Shown piece after piece: positions 34,297 to 43,715 of a stretch of 64,000 nt of DNA; the stretch's first letter is position 1; the number at the start of each line of letters is the position of its first letter. A program made the translations under genes and the position numbers. This DNA comes from Oreohelix idahoensis (taxonomy: Eukaryota; Mollusca; Gastropoda; Stylommatophora; Oreohelicidae), in contig JAMPIV010004267.1 in NCBI GenBank assembly GCA_024509875.1, forward strand, positions 496,001 through 560,000, given 5' to 3'. The notes under the pieces were generated by a model. That model did not search any database. It was not told where the DNA came from and saw nothing but the letters and a program-made list of their open reading frames with translations.

Positions 34297-34680
34297 ATTA
34301 GTTATCTTGTCATACCACTTTGATCTTTCTGTTCTAAGCAAGCATCCATTTATGAAAGTCTGTAACGTCTTGGTTGTTGTTTTTGTTGTTCTCCATGTTT
34401 CACAGCCATACAATAGGACTGACTTGACATTTCAGTTGAAGATTCTTATTTTGGAGTTGATTACTTTTTGTTTTCCATACATTAACCAAGAAAGTGAAAG
34501 CTCCTCTTGTCTTTTGTACCTGTTCCTGCAACCTTATTGCTGCCAAGATATACGTATGATTCTGTATACAAATCTAACACGTAATGACACGTAATACAGC
34601 AAGTAGGTCTGATAATACACAGGGAAAATACAAAGATAATGAGAATAAATGCAGAAAACAATAGCAAGATTGGCTACTAT
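34297..34680 (-). pseudogene. LINE-A copy 2, RT-side remnant
   Basis: The minus strand reads LYGCETWRTTKTTTKTLQTF, INGCL, RTERSKWYDKITN, running directly into the 26-bp repeat phase at the array junction. It is the upstream part of the LINE-A copy whose C-terminus is at 9655-9985, separated by LINE-B, the Penelope-like element and the LTR array. Confidence 0.75.
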
Positions 34681-34724
34681 CATAATTAGTTTATTTCATG
34701 AATTATTTTACTCTTCTTTTTCAG

Positions 34725-34935
34725 TGCTCCACAGTACAAGAAGACCAATGCTCAGATACAGTTAACTCAATTCTTCATCATCCTCTTCATCGCAGTCAAC
34801 GGCTATCGCCATCAAAACTTCTGTGGCTATTGTGTATTTTATGGACTCACTATGGTTGTCTTATTTTTAAACTTTTATTTTCGTGAGTTTCTACAAAGGC
34901 AGCCTGTCAGAACTGATGTGCGGAGAAGGTTGTAA
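34725..34935 (+). CDS. ELOVL fatty-acid elongase, terminal exon
   Basis: The exon starts after TTTTTCAG and supplies the third base of the codon left open at 5668. It then encodes APQYKKTNAQIQLTQFF, IILFIAVNGYRHQNFCGY, a hydrophobic segment with LTMVVLFLNFYFREFL, and ends QPVRTDVRRRL plus stop. KK...QIQLxQF is the elongase segment after the YxYYGLS motif, and the remainder covers the last membrane spans. The C-terminus is basic (RRRL), not a clear KKxx ER-retrieval signal. Together the two exons give 142 residues, roughly the C-terminal half of a normal elongase. Confidence 0.92.
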
Positions 34936-35574
34936 GACATTTTTGTATTTGGATGAAATTATTTAGAAATGTGAAATTATTAAGTGACGATGTTTATCTT
35001 TAAAAGAATCTTCAGATGCTTTTCAGTCAGTTGTTCTTACCTGTGTATAGTTTTGTTTTGAATATTTGATTTTTACAAGTATTTGCTTTTAAAAAAAAAA
35101 ATGTATATTGTGTTTTCATGTAATATCAAAATGATATATATTTCTTTTCAATTGCTCATCTTCACATACCTAGTCTGCCTCTGTCATATCCTTAAATAAT
35201 ATTAAATGTTGACTGGTTTTTAAATGACACAGAAGAATTTGATATTCAGGCAAGCTTGCAACAAAAAAAAACAAAGCAAAAAAAAAAAAAACACTAAACC
35301 TTTTTGAATTTAAACAAAAAGAAGACAGTTACTAGTCTAAGCTTTTTTATTTTAATTTGTTAAAAGAAAATGACAAGTCAATAGTGCTGATTTATGTGAA
35401 ATGCTTTTATGCTACAATCCATATTCATATGGATCACACACTTTTGTATACACATGTATGCATATGTGATCACTGATTTTTTAGAATAACTGTGCTCAAA
35501 CGAACAAAAATCCATGCAATAAAAAAATTGAAACAAGAAAGATGCTTTAGAAAGATCATTAGAATATTATAGAT
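34936..35574 (+). other. Elongase 3' UTR region with poly(A) signals
   Basis: AT-rich and non-coding. Canonical AATAAA signals occur at 35518-35523 and 35756-35761; the second lies inside the hAT-like element that begins at 35575. Which is used cannot be told from sequence. Confidence 0.5.
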
Positions 35575-36718
35575 CATGGGTCGGCAACTGATTGCTCTTG
35601 ATCTAATGATAGTCACATGGGATGATTTGTTAGACCTTTAGATGACGGGGGGAAAAAGAAAGAATGTTTAAGCTAGGGACATTTTGGACTAGCCCTCTGT
35701 CGCTGGCATGTAAAAGCTTGGTATACCCAGAATTAAGGTTATTTTTCATGTTTACAATAAAAACTCACAAGCTAGCTTACTGACATTCACAATATTGGTG
35801 AACTGCATGAGACATAAACGCTATCTGTTTGCTTAAGTGGAGTTAACACATTAACTACTGAATTGAAAAACACACTGTGGCAGTATAAAATGTTTTTCCC
35901 ATTTTCATCCTGTAGGTGTTTGAACAAAGTAAGCTATAGTTTTCATAATTGATTACATATTCTTATGAATTACACGTCATTTTAAAGATAAATGAATGTA
36001 CTATTACAATAAGAACCATTTGTAACTCTAATTTAGGTTGTTGCTCTATTTAACGGCCCTCCGATGGCCGAGGACTTGCAATATTTTCACAGTTATAACT
36101 GTTTGCACCCCATTTCTATCAAAATCACTATTTCAATCCATGTGCACACCATTTTCACTCTTGTCCTCATCGCTAGATTTATCAGCCAATTGTTGAAACA
36201 AGTGTCTTGCCTATTCAGCCGTCACACGAGATGTACAAGCATTTTTTGTGGCCCTATCACTAGTTGCCACGGTAAACAGTGTTACACGATTTGGTAACTA
36301 ACCCAAAACACTGAAAAATATGAACATAATATCAATTTTCCAGTGTTCTACAACAACCATGCCTTGGGAATTTGTTTTCTGGTGGCAACTTAAAATCTCA
36401 AATCAGAAAGTCTTTCAGTACATTTTTCATTCGTTTTATTACTAAAATTAGATCGACGCTCTGAGCGGCTCGCGGTCCAAATGATAGGATTTCAAAAGCC
36501 GGTCCCACCGGCTCGCGGTAGTTAATGTGTTAACATTCAACAAAATATTTAGTTTGAATTTTCCACAGCTATGTTGATGGAATAGCAAGAGGCAGCATAT
36601 AGGCTGCACTTATTCTAAATACTGTGAAACCTTCAGACATCATTTTATCAAGGTAAATCTTCAGTGAGCTCATTGTTTTTAAAGTAGATCTACACACCTC
36701 CTGGGTTGTCTACCGCTG
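35575..36718. mobile_element. hAT-like non-autonomous element, with nested MITE
   Basis: The ends are CATGGGTCGGCAAC and, as reverse complement of the right end, CAGCGGTAGACAAC (10 of 14 matching). The 8-bp flanks are TTATAGAT (35567-35574) and CTATAGAT (36719-36726), 7 of 8 identical, as expected of a hAT duplication. No transposase is encoded. A TTAA MITE occupies 35847-36529. Confidence 0.6.
35847..36529. mobile_element. TTAA-flanked MITE (family M2), 683 bp
   Basis: The ends are CACATTAACTAC... and ...GTAGTTAATGTG, a perfect 12-bp inverted repeat, flanked by TTAA at 35843-35846 and 36530-36533. The GC-rich right end (CCGGCTCGCGGTAG) stands out from the AT-rich body. No transposase. Confidence 0.88.
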
Positions 36719-36951
36719 CTATAGATGAATCACATTGCAAATGACAATATGCAGAACACAAAGACAATGGTGGATATACAAAGACCTGACAAAAACACAA
36801 ACTAGGAAGTGGTATGACCACTTGCCAGGAACAAACAAATGGTCCAGGACCATCCTTAAAGAGACTGGCTGTTAAGTAAACATTAGCAGTAGATAAAAGA
36901 CCTGTTGGCAGACAGTGCCCTTAAAATGACCAAGACCTAAAGCAGAGCTAA

Positions 36952-37210
36952 GGAGCCGCGGTAGCGCAGTGGTTAGTGCACTGGCTTTTACCTCAGTGAT
37001 CCATGGTTTGATCCCCAGTTGAGGTGGGATTTTTTTAGACCGCAAACAGCTCTGGGGTCGACCCAGCCTCATGATTTGGGTACCAGAACAACTCTGGGAA
37101 GGTTAAGGTGGCACGTGTGATGCTGACCACATCACCCCTAGTGTGCCGATAGTCAAGAAAATATGGGCCATATTCCCAATATGCCTCAATGGGCATGTAA
37201 CGGGATTCTA
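36952..37210 (+). mobile_element. SINE family I, copy 3
   Basis: Starts GGAGCCGCGGTAGCGCAGTGG, with a B-box-like GTTTGATCCCCAGTTGAGG and the same body as 4975-5257, ending CAATGGGCATGTAACGGGAT. A short AGCTAA occurs on both sides (36946 and about 37212). Confidence 0.88.
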
Positions 37211-38088
37211 AAGCTAAGTGACACAACAGTGAAGACAATCATACATTTCATGGAAATGGTGCCTTACAATATTTAATAATCCGCTATTGTCTGTAAACAT
37301 TACACACATGATGCCTTAAAATTGTTGTGAAAATGTTGTACTGAATAAGCAACTTTAAGAAAGGTAAAACTGCATTGTTAATAACTGGATTTGTAGAGTT
37401 CTTACTGGTTGGACATACACTTTGGTTAGTTATTTTATTAAATCAAAATGCAGCCGCAGTGAATTTTTTTTTCTTTTCAACAAGATGACCATTGCTTTGC
37501 TTTTTATGATGGTTAATAATTTAATTAACACGAATCAACTTTCATTAAAATGTTAAGTGACCAATTTTTGTTTTTTATATTCACTAATATACTATGTAAA
37601 GATTCAGGAGCTAAGTTTGGAGTTTATATAAAATTGTTATTGTTAGGTGTTTAATCTGGCTAATGTTTATATGGGGTTTCTGTGCTTTTTTTTTCTAATG
37701 CACATTTTTTTAGTTTCATGTCATTTCGCATAAATGTGATTGTTGATCAAAAGTCAGACTCACCTAGTTATGTGCATATATGATTCTATTGTCTTGCACT
37801 GAATAATGTGAGCTGTAGAGAATTTTGTGAAGTTTAATGTTCACATAAACAATTGTTAGAAGTCCTCAGCTTCTTATTTAAAATTGCAAGTAATATATAA
37901 TTAAAACAAGAAAATGGCATGGAATCAGCTTTACAAATGGACGTTACTCTAGAAACACAGTTTATTTATTGACTAATTTTTTTTTCATTATTCAAAATTC
38001 AGAAATTTGAAAAGCTCTTAAAACAAAGTTTTTTTCGTGGAAGGTCACCTGTGTGCATAGCATGACCCCTGAAGGTGTGAGGTGTAAG
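37211..38088. other. AT-rich interval without a recognised gene
   Basis: No repeat or coding feature is recognised. Confidence 0.4.
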
Positions 38089-38870
38089 ATGTATAATAAT
38101 AATAATAATAATAATAAATTCTTTAAGCGCCAAACACGGCGCATAAGGCAGAAACCAGTGCTCTCCAGGTTGTTCGTTGTGACGCCACTCCTCTTAGCTC
38201 TTGCACATTATTTAGGCCCAACGTTCTTCCTTCTCTTATTATTGTTCTTCTGAGTGTTTCTTTTGGTCTTCCTTTTTTCCGCTTACCCTCAGGAACCCAA
38301 GTGAGCGCCTGTAGTGGTATTCTGTTGTTTTGCATTCGTAGGACATGACCGATATATGACCATCGTCTTTTCCTTATATAGTCGGAGACATATTTCTGCC
38401 TAGAGTCTTCTCTTATTTGTCGATTAGTCTTGAATTCTTTCCAACTGATGTTCATGAGTTTTCTAAGACATTTGTTCTCGAATGTATTCAGCTTGTTCTC
38501 CAATGATTTTGTTATTTTCCAACTCTCACAGCCGTATGTTAACACTGAGATAACATTTGAATTAAACAGACGAAGCTTGGTATGTATATTTCAATGATCG
38601 TAATTTCCAAATGTTAGATAATCTATTGAAGGCGCTAGCTGCCAAAGCAATTCTAGTATGGATTTCTCTTGTTGTGTCACCATCCTGAGTCATTTTACTG
38701 CCTAAATAATTGAAACTTTCAACTTTCTGTAGTTTTTCCCCGTTCAAGATGATATCAAAGGTCTCGTTAGAAAAGTTCATAGCTTTAGTTTTAGAGGCAT
38801 TTATTTGGAGACCAATTTTAACCGAGAGATGACACAAATTATTTATTGCTTCTTGGGATGTATAAACTGT
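38089..38870 (-). pseudogene. LINE-C 3' region with AAT tail
   Basis: On the minus strand: KIGLQINASKTKAM, GEKLQKVESFNYLGSKMTQD, NRLSNIWK, then after a shift near 38560 LTYGCESWKITKSLENKL, RRWSYIGHVLRMQNNRIP, EGKRKKGRPKETLRRTI and RTTWRALVSALCAVFGA. It ends in an ATT repeat (38089-38117), a LINE-type 3' tail. This is the post-RT region of a LINE different from A and B; one frameshift makes it a pseudogene. Confidence 0.8.
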
Positions 38871-38871
38871 C

Positions 38872-39620
38872 AAAGCAGTCAGTGGCCACCACGCCTGGTG
38901 GCATCTTGTAGGGCAACAACAAATTGATTCCACTTTGCTCGGTCGGTGGCCATCCTTCGTACAGTGCCCCAACTCTGGTTCATTCTTTGCATCAGCCTCC
39001 ACAGTCCTCCACCAAGTTGTTTTTGGTCGGCCTCTCTTTTGTTTTCCTTCAGCATAACTGTTCTTGTGATGGCATCGGGGTCTCTTCCGAGGACATGGCC
39101 AACCCAACTCCAGTGTCTGCCAGCTATGATGGTGGGCATGTGCTCTTGCTTGCTCTGAATAAGCAGATCTTGGTTGGTGATGATATTCGGCCAAAAGATT
39201 CAGAGAATCTTTCTTAGGCAGGTTGTGTGAAAAGAGAACAATTTCAACATTTCCTTCTCTGTAACTCTCCAGCATTCTGCACCATAGAGAAGCACAGAAA
39301 GCAGACAGCTCTGATATAATCTTAATTTTGTGCTTGTGCTGTACTGAGAGGACTTCCAGATGTTATTTAGACTATAAAAGGCTGTTCATCCTTTGTTCAT
39401 TCTGTTGTTGATGTCTTTGCTTGCTCTGCCATCTGGTGTTACTATGCATCCTAGGTATGTGAAGGTGTCTGTCTGTACCAGTTGCTGATTCCTTACTGTT
39501 ATGTGCTCGGGGGTTGCTCACATTGAGTGTCATGACCTCTGTCTTCTTTAGATTGATGTTCAGGCTCACCTGCTGGCTATACTTATTAAGTCTATCCGTT
39601 TTTTCCTGGATGTGTTGATG
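38872..39620 (-). pseudogene. LINE-B fragment (minus) abutting LINE-C
   Basis: The reverse complement matches the LINE-B C-terminal part: LNINLKKTEVMTLNVSNP, a TYLGCIV region (shifted), LESYREGNVEIV (shifted form of the RVTEKEMSK region), GRHWSWVGHVLGRDPDAITRT and FVVALQDATRRGGH. It runs into LINE-C at 38872 with no recognisable tail, so the junction looks like a rearrangement or nested insertion. Confidence 0.75.
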
Positions 39621-39649
39621 TGAATGTGAAATTATTAGTTGATGTGTTC

Positions 39650-40135
39650 ATATTTGTTGAAGGTTTTTGGCTTTCAGTTTCTACAGCTTGGGATAACTGG
39701 CCCCATGCACAACCCTCCTTAATTGCCTTCTACAATATGCCCAGCAGGTTCATTCATGACACTGCAGCTCTCAAAGGAGCATGGACCTTCAACAAACTTA
39801 TACCAAGTCCTCTTATCAGCTCAATGTCTTCCTCATCAATTTGTGTCTGTCTCCAGTTCTCTTCTCCATGTATTTTTGGTCTATCTTGGCTTCTCTTACC
39901 GTGGGAATTCCAGAACAAGGACTGCCCTGTAATGCTATCATCAGGTTTCCACAATGTGTGTCCTGTCCATCTTGAGTGCTTTCTTCACGTCTCTTGTTAC
40001 ACTGGCACTTGTCTGGTTCTTGTCATCAGTTCCACATTGGTGACTTTTCCTTATTATTTTAGTCCTTCTGTTCTATGCAAGCACCATTTATGAAAGTCCA
40101 TAAATTTTTGGTTGTTGTTCTTACCTGACAGGTTA
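39650..40135 (-). pseudogene. LINE-A copy 3, unexpanded
   Basis: The best-preserved LINE-A stretch. On the minus strand: VTNVELMTRTRQVPV, RWTGHTLWKPDDSITGQS, LFWNSHGKRSQDRPKIHGEE and GLGISLLKVHAPL. It carries only a single copy of the ITNVELM segment, so it serves as the reference for the expanded copies. Stops and shifts show it is inactive. Confidence 0.75.
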
Positions 40136-40254
40136 CAGTGTTACTGTTCTTTGCTTCTCTTTCAGGGCCTGGTAATACATGGACGCTGACTTGTATATGT
40201 GAGAAAGAATAGCTTGTTGCATTTATTTAGTAGGCGCAGTTGGAAGGGAGATTT

Positions 40255-40830
40255 ATTGAATGATTGGGCCCTAAACCTCCAGATGGAGTCACCGGGCCCT
40301 AAACCTCCAGATTGAGTCACCGGACCCTAAACCTCCAGATTGAGTCACCAGATCCTAAACCTTCAGATTGAGTCACCGGACCCTAAACCTCTAGATTGAG
40401 TCACCAGACCCTAAACTCCAGATTGAGTCACCAGACCCTAAACCTCCAGACTGAGTCACCAGACCCTAAACCTCCAGATTGAGTCACCAGACCGTAAACC
40501 TCCAGATTGAGTCACCAGACCCTAAACCTCCAGATTGAGTCACCAGACCCTAAACCTCCAGATTGAGTCACCAGACCCTAAACCTCCACATTGAGTCATC
40601 AGACCCTAAACCTCCAGATTGAGTCGCCATACCCTAAACCTCCAGATTGAGTCACCAGACCCTAAACCTCCAGATTGAGTCACCAGACCCTAAACCTCCA
40701 GATTGAGTCACCAGACCCTAAACCTCCAGATTGAGTCGCCAGACCCTAAACCTCCAGATTGAGTCGCCATACCCTAAACCTCCAGATTGAGTCACCAGAC
40801 CCTAAACCTCCAGATTGAGTCGCCTTAGCA
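40255..40830. repeat. 28-bp minisatellite, about 20 units
   Basis: The unit is AGACCCTAAACCTCCAGATT plus GAGTCACC, 28 bp. Units are nearly identical, with variants CGGACC, CCATACC and one shortened unit. The first two units read GGGCCCTAAACC. Confidence 0.95.
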
Positions 40831-40904
40831 TGAGAACTAAATTTGAGATCATTAGCAGATATTGTATTTGATGCTCTTGTACTGTTTGTTTAGCTGAGGA
40901 AAAT

Positions 40905-42015
40905 TTGTAGACAGTGTCAGCTGTAATCTGATTTATGCATGTGTAAATTTGTAGAAGTCATAGACTGGATGATGCGCCAGACAACAGAGGGCAATCCAAG
41001 AGGAATAAGATGGACTACATTTTCTACATTGGAAGATCTAGAATATGCAGATGACATTGCACAGCTAGCACATTCACATCAACACATCCAGGAAAAAACA
41101 GATAGACTTAATAAGTATAGCCAGCAGGTGGGCTTGAACATCAACCTAAAGAAGACAGAGGTCATGACGCTCAATGTGAGCAACCCTGAGCCCATATCAG
41201 TAAGGATTCAGCAACTGGAACAGACAGATGCCTTCACATACCTAGGATGCATAGTAACACCAGACGGCGGAGCAAGCAAAGACATCAACAACAGAATGAA
41301 CAAAGCAAGAACAGCCTTTTTTAGTCTAAACAACATCTGGAAGTCCTCTCAGTACAGCACAAGCACGAAATTAGGATTATATCAGAGCTGTCTGCTTTCT
41401 GTGCTTCTCTATGGCGCGGAGAGCTGGAGAGTTACAGAGAAGGAAATGTCGAAATTGTTTTCTTTTCACACAACATGCCTAAGAAAAATTCTCCAAATTT
41501 TTTGGCCGCATACCATCACCAACCAAGATCTGCTTACTTGGAGCAAGCAAGAGGACACGCACACCATCATAGCTGGCAGATGCTGGAGCTGGGTTGGCCA
41601 TGTCCTCAGAAGAGACCCCGATGCCATCACAAGAACAGCTATGCTATGGACCCCTGAAGGAAAACGAAAGAGAGGCCGACCAAAAACAACTTGGCGGAGG
41701 ACTGTGGAGGCTGAGATGCAAAGAATGAACCAGAGTTGGGGCACTGTACGAAGGATGGCCGCCGACCGAGCAAAGTGGAATCAATTTGTTGTTGCCCTAC
41801 AAGACGCCACCAGGCGTAATGACCACTGACTGCTTTGACGGTCGGCGGCTAAGGATCAAAGAAGAAGAAAGAAGAAGAGAAATTTGTAGACAATGTCAGC
41901 TGTAATCTGATTTATGCATGTGTAAATTTGTAGACAATGTCAGCTGTAATCTGATTTATGTATGTGTAAATTTGTAGACAATGTCAGCTGTAATCTGATT
42001 TATGCATGTGTAAAG
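40905..42015. repeat. 44-bp minisatellite, split by LINE-B
   Basis: The unit contains GTCAGCTGTAATCTGATTTA, 44 bp: one unit before the LINE (40905-40955) and about three after it (41880-42015). Confidence 0.9.
40956..41879 (+). pseudogene. LINE-B, 5'-truncated copy with open frame
   Basis: A 5'-truncated LINE with one uninterrupted frame to the stop at 41829: FVEVIDWMMRQTTEGNPRG, LEYADDIAQLAHSHQ (RT catalytic YADD), FTYLGCIVTPDGGASKDIN, LLSVLLYGAESWRVTEKEM, RRDPDAITRTAMLW, GKRKRGRPKTTWRRTVE and FVVALQDATRR. The 3' tail is GAA-rich. An 11-bp AAATTTGTAGA flanks it (40945-40955 and 41880-41890), although it also belongs to the target repeat. The frame is intact, but the endonuclease and most of the RT are missing, so it is not functional. 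Confidence 0.88.
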
Positions 42016-42084
42016 CTGACAACTATACCATTGTGTCTTTCATCTTTATATTTTATATACAGTGAGATCAAATTTATAGTTCTA

Positions 42085-42262
42085 TTGCCATCATGTATTT
42101 AGTGGTTATCATCATGTATTCAGTGGTTATCATCATGTATTTAGTGATTATCATCATGTATTTAGTGATTATCATCATGTATTTAATGGTTACCATCTTG
42201 TATTTAATGGTTATTGTCGTGTATTTAATTGTTACCATCGTGTTTGAATTTAATGGTGTCAT
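42085..42262. repeat. 21-bp minisatellite, about 8 units
   Basis: Diverged 21-bp units of the ATCATCATGTATTTAGTGGTT type. Because the unit is a multiple of three, both strands show short repetitive ORFs with no biological support. Confidence 0.85.
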
Positions 42263-42580
42263 TAAGCGGTTTTCAGAATGAAGACAGTTGGCATCAGTTT
42301 TGTAAACAGTTCAGTTCTGATGATCAAACCACCTCCTGTTGTAACAGTTTTGTAGAGTTGTCTATCATAAACAGTTTGTCAATTGTCATGATGGTCTTTT
42401 ATCATTTGTCATCATCATTTTCTTTGTCTTTTTAAGCTGTTTTAAAAAGCATGAAGCCACCATTGCTGTTAACCACAAACCTGTCATTTATATGCTCCTT
42501 GTGGTGGTGGCTTCAGTAGCTGGTTATTTTACCAGCTCCACTGATAGCTTCATATTAGTGGCTTCTTGTGACATACAGTG
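42263..42580. other. Interval without a recognised gene
   Basis: A block near 42450 (GCATGAAGCCACCATTGCTG) recurs near 43040 (GCATGAAGCCACCGCTGCAG), so a dispersed or duplicated repeat is present. Nothing else is supported. Confidence 0.4.
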
Positions 42581-42890
42581 GTGGGTTTCTGGTGGTGTTA
42601 GAAAATGTTAGTTGATGGTGAGTTTCTGGTGGTGTTAGAAAATGTTAGTTGATGGTGAGTTTCTGGTGGTGTTAGAAAATGTTAGTTGATGGTGAGTTTC
42701 TGGTGGTGTTAGAAAATGTTAGTTGATGGTGAGTTTCTGGTGGTGTTAGAAAATGTTAGTTGATGGTGAGTTTCTGGTGGTGTTAGAAAATGTTAGTTGA
42801 TGGTGAGTTTCTGGTGGTGTTAGAAAATGTTAGTTGATGGTGAATTTCTGGTGGTGTTAGAAAATGTTAGTTGATGGTGAGTTTCTGGGA
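42580..42890. repeat. 37-bp minisatellite, about 8 units
   Basis: The unit GTGAGTTTCTGGTGGTGTTA plus 17 bp is almost invariant (one AATTTC variant), which suggests recent expansion or active homogenisation. Confidence 0.95.
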
Positions 42891-43154
42891 TTTTTTTTTA
42901 ATGTTTCTGCTAAACCTCAAGAATTGTCTCATTTCATTGATTTTTTTCCCAAGATTAGTTTTTACATTTGAAGCTTGTGAAATATTCATATAATATGTTA
43001 TCATCATTGTTGTCATTGATCTGTTTGTTCCCAATGGAGCATGAAGCCACCGCTGCAGATATCACCTGGCTAATGTGATCAAGTTTCCCGTACTAGTCAC
43101 CTCTTATAACATGAGTACTAGTCCTGTTCTTTTTATCTGTCCTCACAGACCCCA

Positions 43155-43715
43155 GGAACTACAAGGGACCCTGTAATATTTGACATACAAGAGCTACAAG
43201 CGACCCTGTAATATTTGACATACAACAACTACAAGGGACACTGTAATATTTGACATACAAGAACTACAAGGGACCCTGTAATATTTGACATACAACAACT
43301 ACAAGGGACACTGTAATATTTGACATACAACAACTACAAGGGACCCTGTAATATTTGACATACAACAACTACAAGGGACACTGTAATATTTGACATACAA
43401 CAACTACAAGGGACCCTGTAATATTTGACATACAACAACTACAAGGGACCCTGTAATATTTGACATACAACAACTACAAGGGACACTGTAATATTTGACA
43501 TACAACAACTACAAGGGACACTGTAATATTTGACATACAACAACTACAAGGGACCCTGTAATATTTGACATACAACAACTACAAGGGACCCTGTAATATT
43601 TGACATACAACAACTACAAGGGACACTGTAATATTTGACATACAACAACTACAAGGGACCCTGTAATATTTGACATACAACAACTACAAGGGACCCTGTA
43701 ATATTTGACATACAA
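43155..43715. repeat. 35-bp minisatellite, about 16 units
   Basis: The unit contains AACTACAAGGGACCCTGTAA, with an ACCC/ACAC alternation that is distributed irregularly between adjacent units. Confidence 0.95.

Larger units (their letters stand above)
5669..34724 (+). other. 29,056-bp intron of the elongase gene
   Basis: The donor GTAAGTG is at 5669 and the acceptor, after a pyrimidine-rich CTCTTCTTTTTCAG, ends at 34724. Nearly everything inside is repeats: SINE II, a 26-bp and a 25-bp minisatellite, a LINE-A copy expanded into a minisatellite, LINE-B, a Penelope-like element and the tandem LTR array. Most of the elements lie opposite to the gene. An unseen alternative exon cannot be excluded, but the phases match without one. 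Confidence 0.8.
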
